Assembly (NCBI RefSeq): GCF_947495145.1
Contig: NZ_CANLXP010000010.1
Span: forward strand, 81,037 to 145,036
DNA length: 64,000 nt
DNA from: an uncultured Arthrobacter sp.
GTDB lineage: Bacteria; Actinomycetota; Actinomycetes; Actinomycetales; Micrococcaceae
Reading direction: 5' to 3'
Shown: positions 35,062 to 45,248 of the stretch, in pieces
Layout of the letters: every line of letters begins with the position of its first letter
Numbering within the stretch: the first letter of the stretch is position 1
The notes under the pieces: model-generated
Databases searched by the model: none
Seen by the model: only the letters and a program-made list of their open reading frames with translations
Told to the model about the DNA's origin: nothing
Program-made: the position numbers and the translations under genes

Positions 35062-35907
35062 CTACCGGGAGGTGACGGTGACGTCGATATAGCGCTTGAG
35101 CGCTTCCCTCGCTTCAGGATCAGACACCATAGGCACCGTCATCACAACATAGTCGCGCGGCGGAACGTCGGAGCCGATGTTGATCGGGAACGTGAACAAG
35201 CCGTCCGGACCGGCAAACACGGTCGGCTGACTTACGTAGTTGTAGTCGGTATTCGGCCAACCGAGCATGACGTAGATCTCCTGCCCAGGAGCGTAACCGG
35301 AACCGACGACGACGAGCGTGGCGTGCTGCTGAACAGTTGCCGCTGGCGCTGAGGTGCCTGGTGAAACCGGCTCCACGGTCACGCTCTCGAAGTGGGACGG
35401 CTGGCTGGGCGACACATCGGGCACCTCAGGGATCACCGGCGCAAGCGGGTTCGGCTCACCGTGCGGCGGCGGGACGAATGGATCGTTCACGCCCGCAGGA
35501 AGCGGCTCAAGCGTAGGCGCAGGCGTCTCAGGACTTTCCGATGCGGCTTCAACCGTCGGTTCCGGAACCCACTCCTGGCTCGGCAAAGCAGCATCCTTCG
35601 TCTCCTCAACCATCTGCCCGGGCTCCTCCGGTACCGGCGTCACCACCTCCGGTAGCGGCGCTGCCTCCTCCGGAATGGGCGTTAGCACCTCCGGTAGCGG
35701 CGTCGCCTCCGCAGGTTCCGGAGTCACCTCGGCAGGCACAGGCGTGGCCCGCTCAGGCTCCGGCGTCGCCCCCTGAGCCGTCACCGCGGCCGACGGCGCA
35801 GCAGACTCAGGTCCGGCAGCAGACCGGACATCAGGTTGATCGACGGCGGAGCAGCCAGCAAGGAGAGTTGCTGCAGCGATAGCGGTGAGAGCGGATAGCT
35901 TCGACAA
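35062..35907 (-). CDS. Lipoprotein with Pro/Glu repeat arm, unknown function
   Basis: 281 residues from a TTG at 35907, chosen because GGAGG lies six bases upstream and the result is a clean lipoprotein signal (SKLSALTAIAAATLLAGCS, lipobox LAGC). A Pro/Glu/Ala/Thr arm follows with a loose seven-to-nine-residue repeat (ATPVPAEV, TPEPAEA, TPLPEVL, TPIPEEA, PLPEVV, TPVPEEP), which could span the cell wall. The C-terminal 100 residues form a folded domain (LVVVGSGYAPGQEIYVMLGWPNTDY...FAGPDGLFTFPINIG) resembling Ig-like adhesion or binding modules. No named family is recognised. Confidence 0.72.
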   Translation of the reverse strand: MSKLSALTAIAAATLLAGCSAVDQPDVRSAAGPESAAPSAAVTAQGATPEPERATPVPAEVTPEPAEATPLPEVLTPIPEEAAPLPEVVTPVPEEPGQMVEETKDAALPSQEWVPEPTVEAASESPETPAPTLEPLPAGVNDPFVPPPHGEPNPLAPVIPEVPDVSPSQPSHFESVTVEPVSPGTSAPAATVQQHATLVVVGSGYAPGQEIYVMLGWPNTDYNYVSQPTVFAGPDGLFTFPINIGSDVPPRDYVVMTVPMVSDPEAREALKRYIDVTVTSR

Positions 35908-36082
35908 CGGCGTACCTCCGTCAAGGAAATAGAAAGCGGGGAATCGCCTGTCAGGGTACTCCTGCATCGCTGCATCCCCCACAACGCACGCTACCGCGTG
36001 AAGGAACTCGCCAACAGCACGGAACGGTCACGAGAGAGAACCGTTACACACCAGACTGCCGGACGATGTCGGGTAATGCACC

Positions 36083-36595
36083 TTAACCGTGGACGTCGGA
36101 GAGGTGATGAACGACGTCGTGCAGTCCGTACTGCGCGAGGGTTGCAATGGTGAAGCGCGAACCGTTGCTGCGGCGCCCCACGCGCTCCCAGTCTTCGACG
36201 GAATCCAACAGCGCGGCATACGCCTCGCCTGCCACGACCAGTTGCGTCGCTACGCGGTCCGGATTCTCCGCACCGTAGTTCTTCTCCCGCGCGGTGCGGT
36301 CCTGGTCCCAGTCATCGAAGAGCGGGTCCTCCTGCGCCAACATCAGTTCTGTGCGCTCCGCGAACAACACATAGACGTCCCGGACGTGCGCAGAATACTC
36401 CAGTGCCGACCAGGTGCTCTCGTCAGGCCTGTCGCGCACCTCCGGCCGTCCCAGAACATTCCGCCACCGGGGAAAGCCTGCCCGATGCTCCGCGGCAATC
36501 CCCTCAGGCGGGTGCTGCGCCGCATCGAAGCTGCACTCGGCGCACGGGCGCCGAAGTACCCATGTCCAGTCCTTGGTATCCGGTTCAATAGCCAT
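36083..36595 (-). CDS. DinB-like protein
   Basis: 170 residues. TWSALEYSAHVRDVYVLFAERTELML and the closing FTIATLAQYGLHDVVHHLSDV match the DinB_2 four-helix bundle, with histidines at the three places (AH, H-D-x-x-H-H) where the family binds metal. A Cys/Trp-rich head, KDWTWVLRRPCAECSFDA, is typical of the actinobacterial branch. Members act as thiol-dependent S-transferases or are uncharacterised. The start at 36595 is conventional and no operon partner is seen. Confidence 0.82.
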   Translation of the reverse strand: MAIEPDTKDWTWVLRRPCAECSFDAAQHPPEGIAAEHRAGFPRWRNVLGRPEVRDRPDESTWSALEYSAHVRDVYVLFAERTELMLAQEDPLFDDWDQDRTAREKNYGAENPDRVATQLVVAGEAYAALLDSVEDWERVGRRSNGSRFTIATLAQYGLHDVVHHLSDVHG

Positions 36596-36664
36596 GCTCC
36601 GAAGAGTATCTGGACGGTCTCTGGTTCAACGCCGTATGACCGCGGGTTTCCAATACCTCTTGCA

Positions 36665-36695
36665 GCAAACAACTTTGTGATGCAAAGTAGTTTGC
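36665..36695. promoter_or_regulatory. Inverted-repeat operator before the membrane protein/regulator/ABC operon
   Basis: GCAAACAACTTTG (36665-36677) and CAAAGTAGTTTGC (36683-36695) form 13-base arms with a single mismatch around TGATG. The repeat ends on the base before the GTG start at 36696. Its likely ligand is the HTH regulator encoded in the same operon at 37357. Confidence 0.65.
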
Positions 36696-37364
36696 GTGAA
36701 CTCCGCGAAGAAAGCCACTGAAAGCTCCCGCCAGTTCGACGATGAGCCGCCGCTGGACCTCAACGAAGCTCTAGGTGTGGTTGCCGAAGCCGAAAAGCGG
36801 GCGCGCCGCGAGCTCCGCGGTAACGGTGCCTGGGTTTACCTCCTCTGGGCCCTCACCTGGTTCCTCGGATTCGGCACCCTGCACGGGTCCCGTAACGGGT
36901 GGATACCGGTCGAACCTTCCACCGCGCTCGTACTGTTCGGCCTCCTCGTTGCCGCGGGGGTCGGTGCCACTATCGTGATATTCGGCCGGCAAAGCCGGGG
37001 CATCCGCGGACACTCAACCTTCATCGGCGGCTTTTATGCCCTCGCCTGGATCCTGGGATTCGCCGTGATGGGTGTGCTGAGCAGCGCAATCGGCGTAGCG
37101 GTGGAGGGCTTCTGGCTCCGGGGCATGCTCATCAACGGCATCGCCATCCTGATTGTCGGCCTGCTGTACATCACCGGCGGCACCACCTTCAACGATGTAG
37201 TCCAGGTGGTGATGGGCGTGTGGTTCCTCGTGGTGGATATCGCCTCGATCATCGCCGGACCCGAGCACTTCCTCACCGTGTTCTTCATCTTCGGCTCGGG
37301 CGGCTTCTTTGTGGGTGCCGCCGTGCAGGCTCTTCGTCAGCGGCGGGGACCGGTCAATGCCTGA
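36696..37364 (+). CDS. Multi-pass membrane protein, first gene of a regulator/ABC operon
   Basis: 222 residues with a charged N-terminal 45 residues (ALGVVAEAEKRARRELRGNG) and six hydrophobic segments. No named family is recognised. The GTG start is flush against the operator repeat, so the mRNA may be leaderless. The end overlaps the next gene by eight bases. The four genes 36696-39403 overlap one another, so this protein probably works with the regulator and ABC transporter, perhaps as a sensor or partner, but that is inference from position. Confidence 0.75.
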   Translation: MNSAKKATESSRQFDDEPPLDLNEALGVVAEAEKRARRELRGNGAWVYLLWALTWFLGFGTLHGSRNGWIPVEPSTALVLFGLLVAAGVGATIVIFGRQSRGIRGHSTFIGGFYALAWILGFAVMGVLSSAIGVAVEGFWLRGMLINGIAILIVGLLYITGGTTFNDVVQVVMGVWFLVVDIASIIAGPEHFLTVFFIFGSGGFFVGAAVQALRQRRGPVNA

Positions 37365-37665
37365 ACTCGATCCCGTCATCCACGCCGAATCCCGCCTTCG
37401 GGCCATCACCACACTGAACGAAGTCGGCGAACGTAACCGGATTGCGTTCACCAAGCTGCAGAAAATCCTCGACATGACCGCGGGCAACCTCTCCACCCAT
37501 CTGCGCAAGCTCGAAGACGCCGGCTACGTGACCGTCACAAAAACGATAGAGGGCCGCACGCCCGCCACCTACGTGGCGATCACTCCCGCAGGCACCGCCG
37601 CCTACGCCGCCTACCGCTCGGCCCTGCACCAGCTCCTCACCACCGAACTCACGGAGAAGTCATGA
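37357..37665 (+). CDS. Winged-helix regulator (HTH_34/MarR-ArsR-like)
   Basis: 102 residues. The N-terminus PELDPVIHAESRLRAITTLNEVGERNRIAFTKLQKILDMTAGNLSTHLRKLEDAGYVTVTKT is a winged helix of the HTH_34 type, with recognition helix MTAGNLSTHLRKLE and a basic wing. A short dimer helix (AAYAAYRSALHQLL) ends it. It probably represses its own operon through the repeat at 36665-36695. It overlaps the membrane gene by eight bases and the ABC ATPase by four (ATGA). Confidence 0.85.
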   Translation: MPELDPVIHAESRLRAITTLNEVGERNRIAFTKLQKILDMTAGNLSTHLRKLEDAGYVTVTKTIEGRTPATYVAITPAGTAAYAAYRSALHQLLTTELTEKS

Positions 37666-38594
37666 CCTCACCCAGCCTGGCACCAGGCCACACCTGTACA
37701 ACGACGGCGCCCCTCGCCTCCGCGGAAGCGGTCACCAAATCCTTCGGGAAGAGTACTGCTCTCGCCGGGGTTACCCTGCAGATCCATGCCGGCGAATCAG
37801 TCGGCCTGCTTGGCCCGAATGGCGCCGGCAAGTCCATCCTGATCGGCCTGCTCTCAGGACTCCGCCGGCCAGACTCCGGCACCATCCGCCTCTTCGGCGG
37901 CAATCCGTCCAACCCCCGCACCCGCCTGCGGCTCGGCATCACCCCTCAGGCAACGGCTGTGCCGCAGAACCTGACTGTAGGTGAGGCTGTGCGTTTCGTT
38001 GCGGGGCACTATCCCGACCCTGTCCCCACTGCACAGCTCCTTATGGACTTCGGGCTGTTGGAGGCTGAACGCAAACAGTGCGGCGGGCTTTCCGGCGGAC
38101 AACAGCGGCGCCTACTTGTGGCCCTTGCGCTGGTGGGCAGGCCTGAGCTCGTCATCCTCGACGAACCGACCACCGGGCTGGACGTCGATGCGCGCGAGAC
38201 GCTGTGGCGCCAGCTCCGTGCATACCGGAATGCCGGCGGCACGTTACTCATCACCAGCCACTACCTCGAGGAAATCCAGGCGCTTTCGAGCCGGATAGTA
38301 GTCATCGACCGGGGAACAGTCATCGCCGACGGAACGGTGGACGAGATCCGCAGCCGGGTGGCAGTGAGCAAAGTGTCGTTCGAAACAGACCTGCCGCCGT
38401 CGTCGTTCCTGTCCCTCCCCCACGCCGTTGACGTGACGGTCAGCGACAGCGGACGCACCACCGTGGTCACGCAGGATGCCGATGCCACGGTACGCGAACT
38501 GGTGCAGCGCGGACTGGCTTTCGCCCAGCTCGAAGTTCACGGAGCCACCCTCGAAGAAGCCTTCCTCGCCCTCACAGCCAAGGAGCAGCCATGA
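37662..38594 (+). CDS. ABC transporter ATP-binding protein
   Basis: 310 residues of the ABC-2/CcmA type ATPase. Walker A is GPNGAGKSI, with Ile where Thr or Ser is more common after GKS. Q-loop, signature LSGGQQRR and Walker B LVILDEPTTGLD are normal, followed by the switch His in TSHYLEE. A C-terminal domain of about 90 residues (SKVSFETDLPPSSFLSL...ATLEEAFLALT) is typical of drug or lipid exporters. It overlaps both neighbours by four bases. Confidence 0.92.
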   Translation: MTSPSLAPGHTCTTTAPLASAEAVTKSFGKSTALAGVTLQIHAGESVGLLGPNGAGKSILIGLLSGLRRPDSGTIRLFGGNPSNPRTRLRLGITPQATAVPQNLTVGEAVRFVAGHYPDPVPTAQLLMDFGLLEAERKQCGGLSGGQQRRLLVALALVGRPELVILDEPTTGLDVDARETLWRQLRAYRNAGGTLLITSHYLEEIQALSSRIVVIDRGTVIADGTVDEIRSRVAVSKVSFETDLPPSSFLSLPHAVDVTVSDSGRTTVVTQDADATVRELVQRGLAFAQLEVHGATLEEAFLALTAKEQP

Positions 38595-39403
38595 GCACCG
38601 GCATGCAGACAACGACGAGCAACGCCGCGCCGTCACAATTCTCACTGATCCGTACACATACGAAAGCCCAGCTGCTCGAACAGCTGCGGATCCCAATCGC
38701 GGTGATTTCATCGGTGGTCTTCCCGGCGCTGGTGCTGATGTTCTTCGTGGTGCCGCAATCCGCCGTAACAGCAAATCCGATTGCATCGCTCGCGTCGATT
38801 GCGCAGCTCGCGGTCTTCGGTGTGATGAGCGCCTTCCTGTTCAACTACGGCGTAGGGGTCGCAGAGGACCGCGCCAACCCGTGGAGCAGCTACGTTCGCT
38901 CGCTGCCGGTTGGAGCGTTGCCGGGAATTCTCGGCCGTGCGGTGACCGGGATGCTCTTCGCGTTCATGTCATTGCTGCCTGTGCTGATTCTCGGCGCACT
39001 CCTCACTTCCGCGCCCGATGCGTTCACCAGCGGCGACCTGCCCTGGTGGCGAATACCCTTCGCCGTAATCGTGTGGCTGCTGTGCGGACTGCCGTTCCTG
39101 GCGCTCGGCCTGTTCATCGGGCACCTCTGCACTTCGAAGGTGGCCGTAGCCGTGACGCAGGTGGTGTTCTTCCCACTGGCTTTCGCGGGTGGAATGATGC
39201 TTCCGCCGTTGATGTTTCCCGACTGGCTGAACACGCTCTCGCTGTTCCTGCCCTCACGTGCGGCGCGCGACCTCTCCGTCTTCGCCCTCACTGGCGAGGG
39301 CTTGGAGCCGACCACGATCGTGTGCCTGCTGGCGTGGATGCTGGTGCTGGGAGCTGCGGCGATCTGGGCGGCGCGGCGGGATCAGGGACGCCGGTTCCGC
39401 TGA
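38591..39403 (+). CDS. ABC-2 type transporter permease
   Basis: 270 residues with six membrane helices in the ABC-2 pattern (IAVISSVVFPALVLMFFVVPQ; LAVFGVMSAFLFNYGVG; the GxxLG-like GLPFLALGLFIGHLC; LAFAGGMMLPPLMFPDWLNTLSLFLPSRA). It pairs with the preceding ATPase. Substrate unknown. It is the last gene of the operon and converges with the PspA-like gene 26 bases away. Confidence 0.9.
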   Translation: MSTGMQTTTSNAAPSQFSLIRTHTKAQLLEQLRIPIAVISSVVFPALVLMFFVVPQSAVTANPIASLASIAQLAVFGVMSAFLFNYGVGVAEDRANPWSSYVRSLPVGALPGILGRAVTGMLFAFMSLLPVLILGALLTSAPDAFTSGDLPWWRIPFAVIVWLLCGLPFLALGLFIGHLCTSKVAVAVTQVVFFPLAFAGGMMLPPLMFPDWLNTLSLFLPSRAARDLSVFALTGEGLEPTTIVCLLAWMLVLGAAAIWAARRDQGRRFR

Positions 39404-39429
39404 GGCGCGGTTCTCCGGTTTCGGCGAGT

Positions 39430-40122
39430 TTAGGATCCGCCCGGACGGCGGCCCTGTGCGCGTTCCTTCAACTGCCGGAGTTCCTGCTCGGCCGCCTCGC
39501 GCGCTTCCAGCTCGCCGAAGGCCTCTTCGAGTTTCCCGGAGGATGGGTCTGACCACGCGAGTTCTTCCTGGGCGCCCTGCAGATGCCTCAGGCGCCGGGC
39601 CTCTTGCTCCGCTTCCCGGGCAGCGCGGGCGGTTTCGGCACTGCTTCCTGCAGAGGCCGAGACTGCGCCGCGAACCTCCAGCGCCGCCTGCGTGGCGCCG
39701 TGCTGTGCTCTCAGGGATTCGTACCGGACCGCGTTTTCCTGCAGGGAGGTTTCCAGCCGGTACAGGTCACCTTCCAGTGCCTGGAACTGCCGGCCGACAT
39801 CGTCGCGCTGGCGGGTCAGCGTATCTAGCCTTTTCTGCACTTCCACCGCGCGGCGCAGCGCGGCCCGTGCGGCGTCGTCGTTATTGTCCGCAACCGCACG
39901 CTCCGCTTCACGGTTGCATGCATCCAGATCTTCCACTGCCTGCCGGGCGAGGCTGTTGACGCGATGGCGGACGGCGGCGAGGTCGGCAACGCTGCGGCGG
40001 GCGCGGTCGAGGTTCTCTTCCTGTTGCCGCTGCGATTCGCCGAGCGCGGTGATGGGATCAGCCGGTTCCACGGCATTGCGGCGCGAGGAGATGATACGGG
40101 AGATGCGGCGTCGGACGGACAC
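39430..40122 (-). CDS. PspA/IM30-like membrane-stress protein
   Basis: 230 residues, nearly all long amphipathic helices. VSVRRRISRIISSRRNAVEPADPITALGES fits the PspA start (basic amphipathic helix, then a D-P motif). QRQQEENLDRARRSVADLAAVRHRV...CNREAERAVADNNDDAARAALRRAVEVQKRLDTL matches the central PspA coiled coil with its E-x-D-AR-AL pattern. The C-terminus is Glu/Arg/Gln-rich. PspA proteins bind and stabilise the inner membrane. The GTG at 40122 is five bases past the upstream stop, suggesting coupling. It is the last gene of the minus-strand run that begins at dnaK. Confidence 0.75.
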   Translation of the reverse strand: MSVRRRISRIISSRRNAVEPADPITALGESQRQQEENLDRARRSVADLAAVRHRVNSLARQAVEDLDACNREAERAVADNNDDAARAALRRAVEVQKRLDTLTRQRDDVGRQFQALEGDLYRLETSLQENAVRYESLRAQHGATQAALEVRGAVSASAGSSAETARAAREAEQEARRLRHLQGAQEELAWSDPSSGKLEEAFGELEAREAAEQELRQLKERAQGRRPGGS

Positions 40123-40127
40123 TGGCG

Positions 40128-40733
40128 CTAGGCCCGCCGGGTGCCGGTGCCGTAGGCGGCGTTCCAGGTCTTCAGCGCGCCGATTTCCATGGTGAGGCGT
40201 GAGGTTGCCCGCTCGAGCTGCCGGCTGCCGGAGACCTGGTGCACATCGAGCAAGGTACGGCGAAGTTGAGCCGAAAGGTCGCAAAGTGAGCTGACCTGCT
40301 CGCCGATGCTGCGGACCAGTTCCTCGCGCAGCGCCCTGTTCGGCTCCCTCTCCGCAAGCGCGAGACGCTCACAGAGCACCGCTTCAGCGCGGGTAAGGTC
40401 ATCGGCGGTCGCAGCGAGGTCTCCGGTGGAAGATCCCTGGGCAATGGCTGCCGCAACCGAGCGGCGCGTAGCGTCGGTAGAGCGCTCGAGCTGGAGCCGA
40501 AGCCGGGCAAGCTCCCGTGCCGATGCATCCATGGACAATGACCGGAGCCGGCTGGAGCCGCGCTCGATCCGGCGGCGGAGGATCCCGGAGCGGCGGACGC
40601 GGCGCACAATCAGCCAGGTACCGGTTGCAGCGCCGATGGCGAGGACTCCCAGAACGGCTCCCCCAAAGAGGAGAAGCTGGAGGACACCTTCCAGCAGGAC
40701 TTCCGTGGCGTCAGCGAACTCTGAATCAGGCAT
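40128..40733 (-). CDS. One-pass membrane protein with coiled coil, partner of the PspA-like protein
   Basis: 201 residues: a short acidic start (MPDSEFADATEV), one membrane helix (LLEGVLQLLLFGGAVLGVLAIGAATGTWLIV), a basic stretch RRVRRSGILRRR and about 140 residues of heptad-rich helix (ARELARLRLQLERSTDATRRSV...). No named family is recognised. It is coupled to the PspA-like gene downstream and lies 57 bases after hspR, so it may be the membrane anchor or sensor of a PspA-type response. ATG 40733 lacks a clear ribosome site; an extension to 40781 is less likely. Confidence 0.72.
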   Translation of the reverse strand: MPDSEFADATEVLLEGVLQLLLFGGAVLGVLAIGAATGTWLIVRRVRRSGILRRRIERGSSRLRSLSMDASARELARLRLQLERSTDATRRSVAAAIAQGSSTGDLAATADDLTRAEAVLCERLALAEREPNRALREELVRSIGEQVSSLCDLSAQLRRTLLDVHQVSGSRQLERATSRLTMEIGALKTWNAAYGTGTRRA

Positions 40734-40790
40734 GTATACAAGTGTGCCGTGGAATTGGATGTTGCGCCATGTTGAGAGCATCAGAGCCGG

Positions 40791-41213
40791 TCATCGCGCT
40801 GAGTCGCCGCGCCAGATCATGAGAGCCTGGCTGCGCGGACGCGGTCGCTGTCCCCTGGCGAGGGTGACGACGTCGCCGGCAAGCCCGGCCGCGAAGACGC
40901 GGCTGGTTTCCGACTTCCGGCGCTGAGCCAGCTCTTCCGTGAGTTCGCTGACCCGGTGCTGGAGCGCCATCACCTGATTTTCCAGCTCGAGAATGCGGCG
41001 GATGCCCTCGAGCGAAACGCCCTCCTGGGACAGCCGCTGAACCTCCCGCAGGACGTTGACGTCACGCTGCGAGTAGCGGCGCGCGCGCCCGGGTGCCCTG
41101 CTGGGAGTTACCAAACCCAGGCGATCGTACTGGCGCAGCGTCTGGGGATGCATGTCCGCCAGCTCCGCTGCGACGGAGATGACATAGATCGGCATGTTGA
41201 TGTCGACTGCCAT
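40791..41213 (-). CDS. hspR: HspR heat-shock repressor (MerR family)
   Basis: 140 residues. A MerR winged helix, PIYVISVAAELADMHPQTLRQYDRLGLVTPSRAPGRARRYSQRDVNVLREVQRLSQEGVSLEGIRRILEL, is exactly HspR-like, followed by a leucine-zipper-like dimer helix and a basic tail. HspR binds HAIR boxes with DnaK as co-repressor, and three HAIR boxes lie in this window (one at clpB, two at dnaK). The ribosome site AAAGGGGAG precedes the ATG. It is the fourth gene of dnaK-grpE-dnaJ-hspR. Confidence 0.95.
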   Translation of the reverse strand: MAVDINMPIYVISVAAELADMHPQTLRQYDRLGLVTPSRAPGRARRYSQRDVNVLREVQRLSQEGVSLEGIRRILELENQVMALQHRVSELTEELAQRRKSETSRVFAAGLAGDVVTLARGQRPRPRSQALMIWRGDSAR

Positions 41214-41251
41214 GGTCTCGCTCCCCTTTCGCTGGCTAAATTTTCCGCACC

Positions 41252-42247
41252 TTAGAGCCGTGCCTTTTCGGCAAGGTTGTTGCGAGGATCCGCATCCTTG
41301 GTGGCGTTGGCGAACGCCTCCACAGCGGCTGCGGCGTCCTTGTTCAGATTCTGCGGCACGACAACGTCAATCGTCACGAGGAGATCGCCCGTCGCCTTCG
41401 ACGTCTTCACTCCGCGGCCTTTGACGCGCAGGGTCCTGCCGGAGGGTGTGCCCGCGGGGACCCTGACGGTAACCTTCTCGCCGTCCAGGGTAGGCACCTC
41501 CACCTGGGCTCCGAGCGCGGCTTCGGGGAAGGTGACCGGCACGTGTACCCGGATGTTGTCGCCGTCGCGCTGGAAGAAGGAGTGCGGCTTCACATTCACG
41601 GTCACCATGAGGTCTCCGTTCCCTGCAGCCCCTGGCTGGCCCTTACCGCGCACACGCACTTTCTGCCCGTCGCGGATGCCGGCGGGGACTCGAACGTCGA
41701 TGACTTCGCCAGAGGGTTCACGCAGGCCGATGGTTGTGCCGCGGATGGACCCCGCGAAGGAAATGGAGGTGCTGGCCGTCCGGTCTGCGCCCTTGCGGGT
41801 CGGCGCCTGGTAACCCGGGAACCCGCCCCCGGATGAATAACCGCCTCCACCGCCGAAGAGGTCAGCGAACTCCGGTGGCAGGTTGCTGCCGCCGCCGAAA
41901 CCTCCGCTGCGCTGGCGCCCCGCGGACTGTCCGAAGAGGTTCCCGAAGACGTCGTCAAAGCCGGCGCCCCCGGCTGGCCCGCCCGGCCCGCCGGCGGTGA
42001 ACCGTGCCCCGCTTCCCATCGCCCGGATCGCGTCATACTGCTGGCGTTCCTCAGGGTCGGACAACACTGAATAGGCCTCGGAGATGTCCTTGAACATCTT
42101 GTCGGAGCCGCCCGTGCTCTGGTTCTGGTCCGGGTGGTGCTTGCGTGCGAGCTTCCGGTAAGCCTTTTTGATGTCGGCGTCGGAGGCGTCCTTGGGTACG
42201 CCGAGGATCTTGTAGAAGTCCTTGTCGACCCAATCCTGACTAGCCAT
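41252..42247 (-). CDS. dnaJ: DnaJ-type co-chaperone lacking the zinc finger (CbpA-like)
   Basis: 331 residues. A J-domain (DFYKILGVPKDASDADIKKAYRKLARKHHPDQN, with the essential HPD) is followed by a Gly/Phe-rich region (GGGGGYSSGGGFPGY) and the two C-terminal beta domains (VRVPAGIRDGQKVRVRGKG; VPTLDGEKVTVRVPAGTPSGRTLRVKG). The four CxxCxGxG zinc repeats of classic DnaJ are absent, so this is a type II (CbpA-like) member. ATG 42247 with GGGAGGGG upstream is used. It acts with DnaK and GrpE. Confidence 0.95.
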   Translation of the reverse strand: MASQDWVDKDFYKILGVPKDASDADIKKAYRKLARKHHPDQNQSTGGSDKMFKDISEAYSVLSDPEERQQYDAIRAMGSGARFTAGGPGGPAGGAGFDDVFGNLFGQSAGRQRSGGFGGGSNLPPEFADLFGGGGGYSSGGGFPGYQAPTRKGADRTASTSISFAGSIRGTTIGLREPSGEVIDVRVPAGIRDGQKVRVRGKGQPGAAGNGDLMVTVNVKPHSFFQRDGDNIRVHVPVTFPEAALGAQVEVPTLDGEKVTVRVPAGTPSGRTLRVKGRGVKTSKATGDLLVTIDVVVPQNLNKDAAAAVEAFANATKDADPRNNLAEKARL

Positions 42248-42304
42248 CTGACCCCTCCCTTCTATAAATGTTAAGTTGCCTGTTCGTGGAAGCCTTGCCG
42301 CCAT

Positions 42305-42381
42305 CCCCTCCGAGGAAGGGGGCTTTAATATTCCGAGGGCCGCCAGGCCCGTGGGAATTTCGTTGCCCCCGTTCGGAGGGG
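42305..42381 (-). other. Structured element in the grpE-dnaJ gap
   Basis: CCCCTCCGA (42305-42313) is complementary to TCGGAGGGG (42373-42381). Inside lies a hairpin, TTCC/GGAA plus GGGCC-GCCA-GGCCC (42331-42357). This leaves an RNA fold between grpE and dnaJ in an otherwise tight operon. It could be a processing site, attenuator or leftover. No T-run follows. Confidence 0.45.
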
Positions 42382-42395
42382 AAGGACGCGCTCAC

Positions 42396-43082
42396 CTACT
42401 CAGGAACAGCCACAATCACCTGGGCGGCACGCAGAACGCGATCATTCTTCTTGTAGCCGACGCGGAGGATCTGGCTGACGCTGTCGAACTGCACGTCGGC
42501 ACTGGGCTGCTGGATGAGGGCTTCGTGGATGTTCGGGTCGAACTCCACTCCGGTCTCATCGATGCGGGACAGGCCGTAGGTCTTCAGCGCGTTCTCCAGC
42601 TTGGTGGAGATTGCCGCGAACGGCCCTTCCGCGAGGTCGCCGTGCTGCCGGGCGGCATCGATGTCATCGAGAACCGGCATCAGCGAATTCAATACGCCGA
42701 TGACCGCCATGTCCCGTGCAACGTCCCGGTCCCGCTCCACCCGCTTGCGGTAATTGACGTACTCCGCCTGCAGGCGCAGAAGGTCATTCCGCAGCTCAGC
42801 TTCGACCTCGGTGGAAGCGGCAGGGATCTCCTCGCCGCCGCCGGCCTCGTTGAGGATGGCTTCCGCCTGGGCCAAAGCATCCTGACCGTCGGCCGGGCCG
42901 TCCGTTGGGGCTTCGGACTCCTGGCCGGCACCCGCTGAGGGCGCCGAACCAGTGTCCTCCGCACCGGCTGTGTCGCCGGCATCCTGCTGCCCACGGACCT
43001 GGCCGGTTTCCGGGTCGATCTTCCGGTTATCCCGGAAGCTGACCGGCTCCTGGTGCTCTTCTTCGTTTCCGTGGTGAGGCAT
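42396..43082 (-). CDS. grpE: GrpE nucleotide-exchange factor
   Basis: 228 residues. A long acidic, disordered N-terminus (about 85 residues) is followed by the GrpE coiled coil (NDLLRLQAEYVNYRKRVERDRDVARDMAVIGVLNSLMPVLDDIDAA) and the C-terminal beta domain (GVEFDPNIHEALIQQPSADVQFDSVSQILRVGYKKNDRVLRAAQVIVA). It releases ADP from DnaK. The start lies two bases after the dnaK stop. Confidence 0.96.
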   Translation of the reverse strand: MPHHGNEEEHQEPVSFRDNRKIDPETGQVRGQQDAGDTAGAEDTGSAPSAGAGQESEAPTDGPADGQDALAQAEAILNEAGGGEEIPAASTEVEAELRNDLLRLQAEYVNYRKRVERDRDVARDMAVIGVLNSLMPVLDDIDAARQHGDLAEGPFAAISTKLENALKTYGLSRIDETGVEFDPNIHEALIQQPSADVQFDSVSQILRVGYKKNDRVLRAAQVIVAVPE

Positions 43083-43084
43083 GG

Positions 43085-45043
<1,959 letters not shown>

Positions 45044-45045
<2 letters not shown>

Positions 45046-45071
45046 TGTACTCGGCCTCGTTTATGTGTCAA
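45044..45071 (-). promoter_or_regulatory. dnaK promoter
   Basis: Minus strand TTGACA (45071-45066), 16 bases, TACAGT (45049-45044). It lies between the two HAIR boxes. Confidence 0.75.
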
Positions 45072-45077
45072 ACCAGA

Positions 45078-45098
45078 CTTGAGTCGGGCACGCTCAAC
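45078..45098 (-). promoter_or_regulatory. HAIR operator 2 of dnaK
   Basis: Plus strand CTTGAGT-N7-GCTCAAC; the left half-site is a full consensus match. It sits just upstream of the dnaK -35. Confidence 0.85.
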
Positions 45099-45236
45099 GT
45101 CATACCTAAGCACGACGACGACGCACGCTACCTCCCGGAAACGGAGCGCTTCTGGTGCGGTTCCGCTTGCAGAGAACAGGGCAAGGGACTTTTCCACATA
45201 CGCCGGCTTCCGCTCCCTTGAACCACGGCAGCTACC

Positions 45237-45242
45237 TAAATT
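45237..45242 (+). promoter_or_regulatory. Candidate -10 (TAAATT) for the RadC-like gene
   Basis: TAAATT is six bases before the ATG at 45249, the spacing of other leaderless-type starts here. Confidence 0.4.
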
Positions 45243-45248
45243 GGGGTC

